Source: Staphylococcus equorum
GTDB taxonomy: Bacteria > Bacillota > Bacilli > Staphylococcales > Staphylococcaceae
Direction of reading: 5' to 3'
Length of the DNA: 64,000 bases
NCBI RefSeq assembly: GCF_001747895.1
Contig: NZ_LNNB01000009.1
Location: 186,001 to 250,000 of the forward strand
The notes below the pieces were generated by a model. That model did no database searches. It was not told where the DNA came from and saw only the letters and a program-made list of their open reading frames with translations. Position 1 is the stretch's first letter. Each line of letters begins with the position of its first letter. Position numbers and translations under genes: made by a program. Positions 20,979 through 29,744 of the stretch are shown piece by piece.

Positions 20979-22433
20979 ATGATTACAGAAAAACATTATT
21001 GGAAGTGTATCTACACTTGGATTAAATATTTTAATTATCATGTTGTTCATCGTAATCAAGATGATAGTGAAATTTGGTTAGCAAACAAGAAAAAACAGTC
21101 TGTTGCTATCTTTGAATTTGGTGCTAATTCCACTCAAGAAGTTAGGTTTGCTAAAAGTAGGATTCAAGAAAACGAAGAGAATATCGTTTCATTTTTAGAT
21201 TTTTCACCTAAAAATTATGAATTATACATATTCACGGATAAAGCTTTTACTGATGAAAATTTAAATGAATTACAACCACTTAAATTTAAAGTGAAAATTA
21301 TTAGAGAAGCAAGTCACGCTGAAAGAATTATGCCGAATTTCATAATGAAGAAAATTTATAATAGAGATACTAAACTTACCAAATATCAATATAAACAACG
21401 AGCGTTAAATAATAATCCCATTGAAAAACATATGTTGAAGTTTTCTCCTGTGACCTACACATTAATTGCAATCAATATTATTATCTGGCTTGCAATGGTA
21501 CTGTTTTTAAATCGTTTTTCAGATTTGAAAATGTTAGATGTAGGTGGACTTGTGCACTTTAATGTTGTGCATGGTGAATGGTATAGATTGATTTCATCTA
21601 TATTTTTACATTACGATTTTGAACATATTTTAATGAATATGCTAAGTTTGTTCATTTTTGGTAAAATTGTAGAATCAATCGTAGGTCATTGGCGAATGTT
21701 TGTCATCTACATTGTTGCTGGACTATTTGGTAACTTTGCATCATTGTCATTCAATATTGACACTGTTTCTGCAGGTGCAAGTGGTGCAATATTCGGATTG
21801 ATTGGTGCTATATTTGGATTTATGTATGTAGGTAAACAGTTTAATCGTAAGCTTATCGGTCAGTTGCTTATTGTTCTTGTAATAATGATAGGGTTATCCT
21901 TATTTATGCAAAATATTAACATTGTCGCACACATAGGTGGCTTTGCAGGTGGTCTATTAATTACATTAATTGGCCACTATTATAAAACAAATCAAAATCG
22001 TTTTTGGTTTTTATTAATTCTTATGCTTGTATTATTTATTGCAGCACAAATTCGTATTTTTACGATTAATGAAGATAACATATATAATACAATTATTTCG
22101 AATGAAATGAAGCAAGGACAATATAATGAAGCCAAAGATATGGTTGAAGATACGATAGATAAGAACTATGCAGATGATGAAACGTATTATCTGCATGGAC
22201 TCATCAATGCAACTCTAAACTCAAAATCTGAAGGTGTTGCAAGTTGGAAAAGAGGCCTAAGGTATTTTCCTGACTCCGGTCTATTAAATTATCAACTAGC
22301 GATTGCAAGTAGGTCTCTTGAAGATGATGATAAAGCAAAAGAATATATAAAAGCTGCACTAAAGGCAGATCCAAGCAATAATGATTATATTAATTTAAAT
22401 AAAGAATTGAGCGATAATAGTGAATCAAAAGAT
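20979..22433 (+). CDS. Rhomboid-family intramembrane serine protease with TPR tail
   Basis: Polytopic membrane protease (YqgP-like). Cytosolic N-terminal domain of about 150 residues, then a rhomboid core with about seven helices from residue 160 to 355. The catalytic Ser is in SAGASGAIFGLIGA (GxSG) and the catalytic His in IVAHIGGFAGGLL. After the core, residues 370-485 contain helix pairs resembling tetratricopeptide repeats (YYLHGLINATL, LLNYQLAIASRSL, AKEYIKAALKADP). Start ATG 20979 follows GGAGG at 20969-20973; the ATG at 20967 overlaps that SD. In B. subtilis YqgP works with FtsH in clearing membrane proteins; that role is only inferred here. Confidence 0.9.
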
Positions 22434-22620
22434 TAATAATTTTTATGATGTACTTCAGCTTTTAAAAAAGTTTGGCTTTATTATATATTTTAAAGACAAA
22501 AATGATATGTATGAAATGATGGAACAAGAAATAAAATCATTGTACGATTATAAATTATTAACAAATGATGAATATTTGAAATGCATATTAATTATTAATC
22601 AAAGAAGAATAAATAAATAA
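22420..22620 (+). CDS. yqgQ: YqgQ family small protein
   Basis: 66-residue DUF910/YqgQ protein, a compact helical domain of unknown function conserved next to rhomboid and glucokinase genes in Firmicutes. Start GTG 22420 overlaps the end of the rhomboid gene by about 17 bases, implying translational coupling. The family signature is the FYDVLQLLKKFGFIIYFKDKNDMYEMMEQEI segment. The last codons (ATA AAT AAA TAA) lie in an AAAT tetranucleotide repeat that continues past the stop, so repeat-length changes would hardly alter the protein. Confidence 0.85.
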   Translation: MNQKINNFYDVLQLLKKFGFIIYFKDKNDMYEMMEQEIKSLYDYKLLTNDEYLKCILIINQRRINK

Positions 22621-22636
22621 ATAAATAAATAAATAA
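22608..22636 (+). repeat. AAAT tetranucleotide microsatellite at the yqgQ stop
   Basis: About seven tandem AAAT units running from the last yqgQ codons through its stop into the downstream terminator arm. Every frame through the repeat soon meets TAA. Confidence 0.9.
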
Positions 22637-22687
22637 AACAAAATATCCCCCTGTAACTATTGTGTTTACAGGGGGATATTTTGTTTT
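22635..22687. terminator. Strong bidirectional terminator with 22-bp perfect stem
   Basis: The arm at 22635-22656 (core ATATCCCCCTGTAA) is the exact reverse complement of 22666-22687 (core TTACAGGGGGATAT), with a nine-base loop and A/T tails on both sides. It separates the fthC-yqgQ operon from the decayed gene downstream on the other strand. Confidence 0.95.
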
Positions 22688-22753
22688 AAGTATTAAAAAG
22701 GATAGAAAAGTGCGGATTTTCTAATGAGATATGTTTGTTAATCAAAGGTTTGT

Positions 22754-23060
22754 CTATTTTTCATGAAATAGAAGTATATATTTATGACGTTGTATTTCGC
22801 CTGCAAACCCAACACGTTCCATAATGTTTAAAGTGAAATGTGCGTTTCTACAAGTGAATTAATATAAGTGGGTTGAATGTAGATAATGTAACTTCTTACG
22901 TATTCCTAATTTCAACACATCCTCTTTTTGAGAGGCTTTAGTATTTTTATTTAAAACAATACTCATATATTGCCATTTGTCTACGTATGGGGCTTTAAGT
23001 TTCACGTAATAGCAATATTTTATATCGTCTTGTTTATACTTGAATTTTTTCTGTCGACAT
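22754..23060 (-). pseudogene. Decayed small gene with frameshift and in-frame stop
   Basis: On the minus strand an SD (AAGGAGA, plus 23069-23075) precedes ATG at 23058-23060. The reading starts MSTEKIQV, then meets a TAA; shifting frame restores a long sequence (KQDDIKYCYYVKLKAPYV, then VDKWQYMSIVLNKN and KLGIRKKLHYLHSTHLY), interrupted again by an in-frame TAA. The same frame then goes on as FTCRNAHFTLNIMERVGF to HKYILLFHEK and stops at 22754-22756. The total of about 100 codons with one frameshift and one nonsense codon reads as a recently broken gene. I do not recognise the family; the end faintly recalls an acetyltransferase C-terminus, but that is weak. Confidence 0.6.
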
Positions 23061-23283
23061 TCCGATTCTCTCCTTAAAAAATCAGATGATTCAATATAAG
23101 GTCTTCGCGGCTCAACCGTAAATGAGCTATTTTATTAATAGTAAGTGGTAGGCGTACCATGGATTGTAACTTATAATATGACAAATACTTCAGACATATT
23201 GGTGGTGCACCTATGTATGTTGCCCTTGTTATAATTTATAAGGTAGTACAGTACATTATGTCTACTATTTTTATTTAAATTAG

Positions 23284-23312
23284 TTGCAGAAAATAAGATA
23301 AAATAATATTAT
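23284..23312 (+). promoter_or_regulatory. Candidate promoter of the CsbD-like gene
   Basis: TTGCAG (23284-23289), 17 bases, TATTAT (23307-23312). I looked for a SigB-type GTTTAA-GGGTAT pair, expected for CsbD genes, and did not see one close enough. Confidence 0.45.
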
Positions 23313-23357
23313 AATAGTAGTGATGTTTGGTTAAATTATTTAATGGAGGTGCGTCTC

Positions 23358-23540
23358 ATGGCAGACGAAAGTAAATTTGATCAATTTAAAGGTAATGTGA
23401 AAGAAACGGCTGGAAACGCAATTGGAAATGATGAGTTAGAAAAAGAAGGTAAAGAAGATAAAGCTTCTGGTAAGGTCAAAGAAGTCGCAGAAAATGCAAA
23501 AGATAAAGTTAATGATATCGTTGATAAATTCAAAAAATAA
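23358..23540 (+). CDS. CsbD-like general stress protein
   Basis: 60-residue, very hydrophilic CsbD/UPF0337 family protein with the repeating pattern [37 protein letters not shown], rich in Lys and Glu and with no Cys. The family accumulates in stationary phase and is SigB-dependent in Bacillus and S. aureus; molecular function is unknown. Start ATG 23358 follows GGAGGT at 23344-23349; an ATG at 23343 overlaps the SD. Single-gene unit closed by a strong terminator. Confidence 0.92.
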   Translation: MADESKFDQFKGNVKETAGNAIGNDELEKEGKEDKASGKVKEVAENAKDKVNDIVDKFKK

Positions 23541-23575
23541 TTTTTGATTAATATGAATTGTACTTGTCATACATT

Positions 23576-23618
23576 TAACAAAGAGGTAGTCACTTTAAGT
23601 GTCTACCTCTTTGTTATG
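23576..23618. terminator. Terminator after the CsbD-like gene
   Basis: TAACAAAGAGGTAGACAC-type stem: left arm 23577-23594 and right arm 23600-23617, complementary except for one position, with short loop TTTAA. Confidence 0.88.
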
Positions 23619-24053
23619 TTAAAGTTCTTGCATAGATTTACTACAACGCTAAATCAACGTATGAGATTTAACAAATACAGTATTAGAATATGAAAGAAAG
23701 ACTCATATTGAGCAATAGAAGATAGTTATTTTGTAAAAGGTTATATACGAATGGAAATGCATATCAGCAACTATTTTGTTTATAAGGAATGATATATATT
23801 AGGAAGTCTTATTTAGATAGATAGGTTTTGTTCGTTATAATTGCAATTGAGAATTGATTAAGATTAAAATGTATATAAGGAAATATCTTGCAATATTTTA
23901 AGGGTATAAAGGGTGGGTTATTTTAAAAACGGTGAAAAAACATGAATTATATATTGGTGTAAAATCTCCAAAACCCTTGATATATAAGCATTTTTGAACT
24001 ACAGTGAAAGACAGCAAACCCTTTCAAAAAAATAGAGAAGGATGAATAAATTA
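23619..24053. other. AT-rich gap before glk
   Basis: About 430 bases without a credible gene on either strand. Just before the glk SD lies TGAAAG (24005-24010), ten bases, CTTTCA (24021-24026), a short inverted repeat of unknown meaning. A possible promoter with -10 near 23959-23964 is too weak to call. Confidence 0.4.
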
Positions 24054-25040
24054 ATGAATAAAATCATATTAGCAGCAGATATTGGTGGAACAACATGTAA
24101 ATTAGGTGCTTTTGACGAAAATCTTGATCGCTTAGCAAAATGGTCAATTGATACTGATACGTCTGATGCTACTGGCTATTTACTACTAAAAAAAGTTTAT
24201 GATTCTTTCGTAAATTACATAGATGAATCTGAATATGCTTTTTCAAACGTCATCGGTATCGGCATAGGTGTCCCTGGCCCAGTGAATTTCGAAACGGGCG
24301 AAGTAAATGGAGCAGTTAATTTATATTGGACTGAAAGTGTTAATGTACGACATATATTCCAACAATTTGTAGATTGTCCAGTTTACGTTGATAATGATGC
24401 GAACGTTGCAGCCTTAGGTGAAAAACATAAAGGCGCTGGAAATGGCTCAGATGATGTTGTGGCTATAACACTAGGAACTGGATTAGGTGGCGGTATTATT
24501 TCTAATGGAGAGATTGTACACGGTCATAACGGTTCTGGCGCAGAGATTGGACACTTTAGAGTAGATCATGATCAGCGTTTCCGTTGTAATTGCGGCAAGT
24601 CAGGTTGTATTGAAACCGTAGCCTCTGCAACCGGTGTAGTTAATTTAGTCAATTTTTATTATCCTAAATTAACGTTTAAATCATCAATTTTGCAGTTAAT
24701 TAAAGATAATGAAGTAAGTGCAAAAGCAGTATTCGATGCGGCTAAGGCTGGAGATCAATTCTGTATTTTCATTACTGAACGTGTAGCAAATTATATTGCC
24801 TACCTATGTAGTATTATTAGCGTTACAAGTAATCCTAAATATATTGTTTTAGGTGGTGGCATGTCCACTGCTGGTTTGATATTAATTGAAAATATTAAAA
24901 CAGAGTATCATAATTTAACATTTACACCCGCACAACAAGGTACAGAAATCGTTCAAGCACAACTTGGAAATGATGCTGGTATTACCGGAGCAGCCGGGTT
25001 AATTTATACTTATATAATTGAAAAGGATGGTGTTAAATAA
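24054..25040 (+). CDS. glk: ROK-family glucokinase
   Basis: Phosphorylates glucose that is not taken up by the PTS, for example from maltose and oligosaccharides. N-terminal ATP motif [12 protein letters not shown], catalytic [23 protein letters not shown]-type phosphate loop and the ROK zinc motif [23 protein letters not shown] start at ATG 24054 (328 residues); ATG 24042 directly touches the AGAAGG SD. The stop overlaps the next ATG by one base. Functionally it complements MalA encoded at 59.9 kb, which releases glucose. Confidence 0.95.
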   Translation: MNKIILAADIGGTTCKLGAFDENLDRLAKWSIDTDTSDATGYLLLKKVYDSFVNYIDESEYAFSNVIGIGIGVPGPVNFETGEVNGAVNLYWTESVNVRHIFQQFVDCPVYVDNDANVAALGEKHKGAGNGSDDVVAITLGTGLGGGIISNGEIVHGHNGSGAEIGHFRVDHDQRFRCNCGKSGCIETVASATGVVNLVNFYYPKLTFKSSILQLIKDNEVSAKAVFDAAKAGDQFCIFITERVANYIAYLCSIISVTSNPKYIVLGGGMSTAGLILIENIKTEYHNLTFTPAQQGTEIVQAQLGNDAGITGAAGLIYTYIIEKDGVK

Positions 25041-25363
25041 TGGCTATTGTTGATGTAGTTGTTATACCAGTTGGTACAGATGGTCCGAGTGTTAGTAAAT
25101 ATATTGCAGAAATACAAACAAAATTAAAAGAATTTAAAGCGCAAGGCAAAATAGATTATCAATTGACTCCTATGAACACTTTAATCGAAGGTGACTTAAA
25201 AGATTTATTTGAGGTTGTTCAAGCAATTCATGAATTACCTTTTGATAAAGGCTTAGACCGTGTCTGTACGAATGTAAGGATTGATGATCGTCGTGATAAG
25301 TCTCGCAAAATGAATGATAAAGTGAAAGCTGTCCAAAATCATTTGGAAAATGGAGGCAACTAG
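25040..25363 (+). CDS. MTH1187/YqgV family thiamine-binding protein
   Basis: 107-residue DUF77 family protein; some members bind thiamine or its precursors, with a ferredoxin-like fold and tetramer assembly. The N-terminal strand AIVDVVVIPVGTDGPSVSKYIAEI and the central YQLTPMNTLIEGDLKDLFEVVQAIHELPF segment are characteristic. Coupled to glk by a TAATG junction and overlapping the start region of the next gene. Ligand in this organism is unproven. Confidence 0.82.
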   Translation: MAIVDVVVIPVGTDGPSVSKYIAEIQTKLKEFKAQGKIDYQLTPMNTLIEGDLKDLFEVVQAIHELPFDKGLDRVCTNVRIDDRRDKSRKMNDKVKAVQNHLENGGN

Positions 25364-25364
25364 G

Positions 25365-25988
25365 GTGAGGATTTCGAGTTTAAGTTTAGGTTTAGTTGAT
25401 ACAAATGCATATTTTATTGAAAATGATAAGCAAGTCATTTTAGTAGATCCTGCTAGTGATAGCGAGTTAATTATTAAAAAACTAAATCAAATTAATAAAT
25501 CACTAAAAGCGGTATTGTTAACACATGCACATTTTGATCATATTGGTGCTTTAGATGATATTGTAAAAAAATATGATGTGCCAGTCTATATGCATAAATC
25601 AGAATTTGATTTTTTAACAAATACAGAAAAAAATGGTTCTGAAAAGTTCAAACAATATGGCATGCCAATTATAAAAAGCAAAGCAACACCAATAGAACTT
25701 AAAGAAGGTAAAATGCAAATCGCTGACTTTAATTTCGAAGTCCTTCACACACCAGGACATTCTCCAGGTAGTTTGTCATTCGTCTTTAATGAATTTGCAG
25801 TTGTTGGTGATACTTTATTCAATCAAGGTATAGGCAGAACTGATTTATATAAAGGTGATTATGAAACTTTAGTTAATTCAATATTAGATAAATTGTTCAA
25901 ACTAGACGATGATTTACCATTATTCCCAGGTCATGGGCCGCACACTACAGTAGAGGATGAGCAATTAAATCCATATCTACACGGTTAA
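25365..25988 (+). CDS. MBL-fold hydrolase (YqgX/GloB-like)
   Basis: Metallo-beta-lactamase fold hydrolase resembling glyoxalase II. The binuclear metal motif THAHFDHIG, a later HTPGHSPGS, GDTLF and a C-terminal FPGHGPHTT complete the ligand set. Start GTG 25365 (207 residues) lies eight bases after GGAGG (25352-25356); ATG 25350 overlaps that SD. B. subtilis has the homologue YqgX in the same position after glk and yqgV. S-lactoylglutathione is an unlikely substrate since staphylococci use bacillithiol; the true substrate is open. Confidence 0.85.
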   Translation: MRISSLSLGLVDTNAYFIENDKQVILVDPASDSELIIKKLNQINKSLKAVLLTHAHFDHIGALDDIVKKYDVPVYMHKSEFDFLTNTEKNGSEKFKQYGMPIIKSKATPIELKEGKMQIADFNFEVLHTPGHSPGSLSFVFNEFAVVGDTLFNQGIGRTDLYKGDYETLVNSILDKLFKLDDDLPLFPGHGPHTTVEDEQLNPYLHG

Positions 25989-26051
25989 TGTATCGTCATC
26001 TCAATTAAGATTATAAAAATGATTGAAAAATAAAATAAGTAAAGTAATTCT

Positions 26052-26090
26052 ATCACCTCCTACGTGTTTATAAGTAGGAGGTGATTTTTT
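26052..26090 (+). promoter_or_regulatory. SD-sequestering hairpin/terminator before comGA
   Basis: ATCACCTCCTAC (26052-26063) is the exact reverse complement of GTAGGAGGTGAT (26074-26085), with a ten-base loop, followed by TTTTT and then the G of the comGA start codon TTG. It has the form of an intrinsic terminator for the glk operon. The same right arm contains the whole comGA Shine-Dalgarno AGGAGGTGA, so in RNA the ribosome site would be paired. Function as a regulatory switch is inference. Confidence 0.75.
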
Positions 26091-27063
26091 GAAGTTATTA
26101 TTTAATAACATACTTGAGAAAGCAATTCAGAGCAATGCTACTGATATACACTTTATACCTTCTGAAAAGGAAGTGCATATCAAATTTAGAATTCAGGATG
26201 ATCTAACTTTTATTGAGTCGATTCAGATACATGTTTATAGAAAACTGCTTACTTATATGAAATATCAAGCTGGATTAGATGTATCAAAACATAATTCGGC
26301 ACAAAGTGGAAGATACATATATAAACTAAAACAAATATTTTATTTAAGAATCTCAACGTTACCATTGTCTCTCGGTAATGAAAGTTGTGTCGTTAGAATC
26401 ATTCCTCAATACTTTCAAAAGCAAAGTATCTCCCATAATATTGAAAAATTGTATACATTAATGAATAAAAAGCAAGGTTTAATATTGTTTAGTGGTCCAA
26501 CTGGATCTGGTAAAAGCACGTTAATGTATCATATGGTTATATATGCAAAAGAAAAGTTAGGCTTAAATATCATAACAGTGGAAGATCCGGTGGAACAGTT
26601 AGTTGAGGGTATTACTCAAGTTTCTATCAATGAAAAAGCAGGTATTAATTATGAGAGTTCTTTTAAAGCGATACTAAGGTGTGATCCAGACATTATACTT
26701 ATTGGTGAAGTTAGAGATTCTACAATAGCAAAATATGTAATACAAGCAAGTTTAAGTGGTCACTTGGTACTTACTACAATACATGCTAACAATTGTAAGG
26801 GCGCGTTATTAAGATTATTAGAAATGGGCATAACCAAACAAGAAATTAATCAATCTATTTTGAGTGTATTAAACCAAAGACTGATTACAACGTATAACAG
26901 TGAAAGAAAATTGATTTATGAACAGTTACTACAACATGATATAAGTTATTTTTTTAATAATGATTACACATTACCGAAGCATTTTCATAATTTATCCTTT
27001 CATTTAAACCAAATGTCTAAAGAAGGTGTGATATGTGAAGAAACAGTTGATCGCTATATTTAA
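26089..27063 (+). CDS. comGA: Competence pseudopilus ATPase ComGA
   Basis: Type II/IV secretion-like traffic ATPase energising the competence pseudopilus for DNA uptake. Walker A GPTGSGKST, Asp box TVEDPVE, and GEVRDSTIAKYVIQASLSGHLVLTTIHAN (Walker B and His box). 324 residues. The start is TTG 26089 directly behind an SD held in a perfect hairpin. The reading frame is intact, so the gene looks functional. comGB overlaps its end. Confidence 0.93.
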   Translation: MKLLFNNILEKAIQSNATDIHFIPSEKEVHIKFRIQDDLTFIESIQIHVYRKLLTYMKYQAGLDVSKHNSAQSGRYIYKLKQIFYLRISTLPLSLGNESCVVRIIPQYFQKQSISHNIEKLYTLMNKKQGLILFSGPTGSGKSTLMYHMVIYAKEKLGLNIITVEDPVEQLVEGITQVSINEKAGINYESSFKAILRCDPDIILIGEVRDSTIAKYVIQASLSGHLVLTTIHANNCKGALLRLLEMGITKQEINQSILSVLNQRLITTYNSERKLIYEQLLQHDISYFFNNDYTLPKHFHNLSFHLNQMSKEGVICEETVDRYI

Positions 27064-28102
27064 AACACCTAAATATAAGATAATAACCGAGAAAAATCAA
27101 ATAGAACTTTTAATAAGATTAAAAGATTTACTAGAACATGGATTCACACTTTCTGAAGCCTTTAGCTTTTTATTAAAACATATTAAAGTTAAATCACCTA
27201 AAGTAACCGCATTAATTGAAGAAGAAGTAAAAAATGGTGCAAACTGTCATCAAATACTTCACATATTAAAATACCCGCAACCTGTTGTGATGCTTATTTA
27301 TTTCTCAGAGCTATTTAGTGATTTACCTATGAGTTTAGCGCATGCACATGATTATTTATCGAGAAATTATAATGCTAAAAAAGCGTTATTTAAAACACTT
27401 CAATATCCTTTACTATTATTAACAATCTTTATAACAATGTTAATCGTTCTAAATCACACTATTATTCCAGAATTTCAAAATTTATATAACAATATGGATG
27501 TCCAAATATCGACTTTACAACTATTTTTATCGACATTTATTGTTTGTTTTCCTACCTTCATTACTTACCTCATTATATTTCTATTTATTACCTCAATAGC
27601 CTTTATCCTTTATTACAATACTTTATCAATACAGCATAAACATAAGTTTGTTTTAGCAGTACCTATCATACGTAAATTTTTCAAACTTTATAAAACGTAT
27701 CGAATTGCCTCTGAATTCTCATTGTTTTATAAAAATGGTGTGAACTTACAAAAAATAGTGGGAATTTATGCTCAACAACAGGATGATAAATATTTAAAAT
27801 TTTTAGCTGATCAAATAACACGCGGAACACAAAATGGATTAACACTCAGTGAAATTTTAACTAGCATCGCTTGTTTTGAAAAAGGATTAACAGAATTTAT
27901 AGAAGAAGGTGAGAAAAAAGGTAGAGTTGAAATAGAATTAAAATTATATAGCGAGATAGTCATTGCACAAATAGAACGTTATTTGCAACAACTCATAAAA
28001 TTCATTCAACCTTGTATATTCACATTATTAGCTTTTCTTATCATATCTTTATATCTCGTTATTATGTTACCAATGTTTGATTTAATGCAAACAATAAAAT
28101 GA
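27035..28102 (+). CDS. comGB: Competence pseudopilus membrane protein ComGB
   Basis: GspF/PilC-like inner-membrane platform protein (355 residues) with two T2SF domains and hydrophobic segments around residues 130-155, 175-200 and 325-350. Start GTG 27035 lies within the end of comGA (29-base overlap), with AAGGTGTG upstream as SD. Confidence 0.9.
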   Translation: MKKQLIAIFKTPKYKIITEKNQIELLIRLKDLLEHGFTLSEAFSFLLKHIKVKSPKVTALIEEEVKNGANCHQILHILKYPQPVVMLIYFSELFSDLPMSLAHAHDYLSRNYNAKKALFKTLQYPLLLLTIFITMLIVLNHTIIPEFQNLYNNMDVQISTLQLFLSTFIVCFPTFITYLIIFLFITSIAFILYYNTLSIQHKHKFVLAVPIIRKFFKLYKTYRIASEFSLFYKNGVNLQKIVGIYAQQQDDKYLKFLADQITRGTQNGLTLSEILTSIACFEKGLTEFIEEGEKKGRVEIELKLYSEIVIAQIERYLQQLIKFIQPCIFTLLAFLIISLYLVIMLPMFDLMQTIK

Positions 28103-28126
28103 AAAGGAAAGGGGCATATAATTTTT

Positions 28127-28444
28127 TTGAAAAACCTTAAAAAACAGTTTAATAAAGAAGCGTTTACACTTATTGAAATGTTGCTTGTTTTATTAATCAT
28201 AAGTTTATTGCTTATCTTAATCCTACCTAACATTGCAAAACAGTCATCACATATACAAGCTACTGGTTGTGAAGCTCAACTAAAAATGGTAGACAGCCAA
28301 ATTGAAGCTTATTCATTAAAATATAATAAAAAGCCAACATCAATTGATGATCTTGTATCAGAAGGATATATTAATGAAAGTCAAAAGCAATGTAAAACTG
28401 GTTCCACAATTTCAATAAATAATGGTGAAGCAGTTGCTAACTAG
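28127..28444 (+). CDS. comGC: Major pseudopilin ComGC
   Basis: Type IV prepilin-like main pilin of the competence structure, 105 residues. Prepilin peptidase site A/FTLIEMLLVLLIISLLLILILP with conserved Glu at +5, and two later Cys (TGCEAQ and KQCKTG), which could form the stabilising disulphide known in ComGC. Start is TTG 28127; the SD-like AAAGGGG at 28108-28114 is rather far away (13 bases), and the T-run between them is unusual. Confidence 0.9.
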   Translation: MKNLKKQFNKEAFTLIEMLLVLLIISLLLILILPNIAKQSSHIQATGCEAQLKMVDSQIEAYSLKYNKKPTSIDDLVSEGYINESQKQCKTGSTISINNGEAVAN

Positions 28445-28868
28445 TAAGGCATTTACTTATATAGAAATGCTATTGGTTTTAGGTATAATAAGTTTGTTAT
28501 TATTTTTGCAAGTAAGACACATCTCTATAAATGCTTCCTCACTCCAATCAAATAATCATTCTATGACGAATCTTATTATGCAATTTAACTATTTAAAATC
28601 GAAAGCAATTAAAGATAATAAACCAATTACTTTAATATTCAACACTTTTTCATCAAAAATTATTGTTAGAGAACCCCAACATGAAAATCCTCCTATAAAG
28701 TTAACTCATAATACTTATATTCATCCTAGAACAAATGTGAATTATTTAACCTTTGATAAAAATGGTGATACTAATAAATTTGGAACTCTTTACCTATCAA
28801 GAAATAACCGTTTATATAAAATTGTTTTCCATATTGAAAAAGGAAGGATGAGATTTGAAAAAATATAA
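28422..28868 (+). CDS. comGD: Minor pseudopilin ComGD
   Basis: 148 residues with the prepilin signature SKA/FTYIEMLLVLGIISLLLFL at the N-terminus. It begins at ATG 28422 (an adjacent GTG is also in frame), overlapping comGC by 23 bases, with AATGGTGAAG-type weak SD context. The rest is a small mixed globular domain as in minor pilins. Confidence 0.85.
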   Translation: MVKQLLTSKAFTYIEMLLVLGIISLLLFLQVRHISINASSLQSNNHSMTNLIMQFNYLKSKAIKDNKPITLIFNTFSSKIIVREPQHENPPIKLTHNTYIHPRTNVNYLTFDKNGDTNKFGTLYLSRNNRLYKIVFHIEKGRMRFEKI

Positions 28869-29154
28869 TGTCACTGCTTCTTTATTTTTAGATGCTATTA
28901 TTTCTTTCTCAATTATCACTATGGTCTGTGTATTGTTTTTACCAATGTTATTACAATTAAATCAATCTACAAAAGAAAAACTGTCAGAAATAGAAATGAA
29001 AAGAATCCTACTTCTTTCAATGCATAACTACAGCAAATCTGAATTGAAAAAAGGTTTGATTTTGGATGGCTATAGTTTAACTCTCAAAGCGAATAAAATT
29101 TGTATAATAAAAAAGGAAACAAAAAATGAAATTTGCTATTATAAAAAAGATTAG
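28855..29154 (+). CDS. comGE: Minor pseudopilin ComGE
   Basis: 99 residues, N-terminal hydrophobic segment LFLDAIISFSIITMVCVLFLPMLL with an Asp in place of the conserved +5 Glu. Start TTG 28855 is inside the end of comGD, after GGAAGGATGAG. Identified chiefly by position in the comG operon; sequence alone is poorly diagnostic. Confidence 0.7.
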   Translation: MKKYNVTASLFLDAIISFSIITMVCVLFLPMLLQLNQSTKEKLSEIEMKRILLLSMHNYSKSELKKGLILDGYSLTLKANKICIIKKETKNEICYYKKD

Positions 29155-29569
29155 TGCTTTCACTTATATCGAGATGCTTTTTGCATTAATGATAACTGTA
29201 TTGTTACTAACTATAATTCCTGGAATATTTAAATCGACTACAGCCTTGGGTTTTCTAGCAAATGATCATCTAAATATAGAAAGTGAATTTTTTGCGAGAG
29301 ATTTAACTCAAGACTTAATGAATAAAAAGGCAAATATAATCATAGATAAATCAAAAGAGACTCAACTTTTGATTAAAGAGGAAAATAAACTTATATCTTA
29401 TAACTTTAAAAATAATAAAATTATTAAGTCTATTAATGGAAAGGGAAATATCACAATACTTAATAACGTAAAGGCGATAAAATTTCGAATACTAAAAAAT
29501 AAATCTTTACTTGTTAACTTGAAAATATTTGATAAGGATAAGACATTTGAAAAACAAATACTTTTTTAA
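29126..29569 (+). CDS. comGF: Minor pseudopilin ComGF
   Basis: 147 residues beginning MKFAIIKKISA/FTYIEMLFALMITVLLLTIIPGI, a clear prepilin N-terminus, followed by a beta-rich domain as in the ComGF family. ATG 29126 overlaps comGE by 29 bases. Confidence 0.82.
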   Translation: MKFAIIKKISAFTYIEMLFALMITVLLLTIIPGIFKSTTALGFLANDHLNIESEFFARDLTQDLMNKKANIIIDKSKETQLLIKEENKLISYNFKNNKIIKSINGKGNITILNNVKAIKFRILKNKSLLVNLKIFDKDKTFEKQILF

Positions 29570-29744
29570 TATATCGGGCTATATATATCCTTTTGTGATG
29601 GTCATATTTATGCTATATTTATCTTTAATAACAAACTACACGTTCCAATTTAGCGTTCAGCTAAAAACGTTAGATAATATTGAAGCTTATTATGAAAAGC
29701 AAATTAACTTATTTATAAAAAAGGAAGATATTTTTGAAAAATAA
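29547..29744 (+). CDS. Small membrane protein in ComGG position
   Basis: 65 residues from TTG 29547 (SD AAGGATAAG at 29535-29543). It has one hydrophobic segment, [26 protein letters not shown], and a charged tail. It lies between comGF and aroK, where ComGG-like proteins occur, and overlaps both. No prepilin motif is visible, so the ComGG name is positional only. The frame can be extended to TTG 29529, which lacks an SD. Confidence 0.6.
   Translation: MKNKYFFNISGYIYPFVMVIFMLYLSLITNYTFQFSVQLKTLDNIEAYYEKQINLFIKKEDIFEK

Noticed and set aside
22608-22636. AAAT repeat as a CRISPR or phase-variation switch
   Set aside because: Simple tetranucleotide repeat with no spacers; all frames stop within it, so it cannot switch a downstream gene.
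23160-23340. SigB promoter before the CsbD-like gene
   Set aside because: GTTTAA and GGGTAT elements at 12-15 base spacing were not found; only a SigA-like pair is present.
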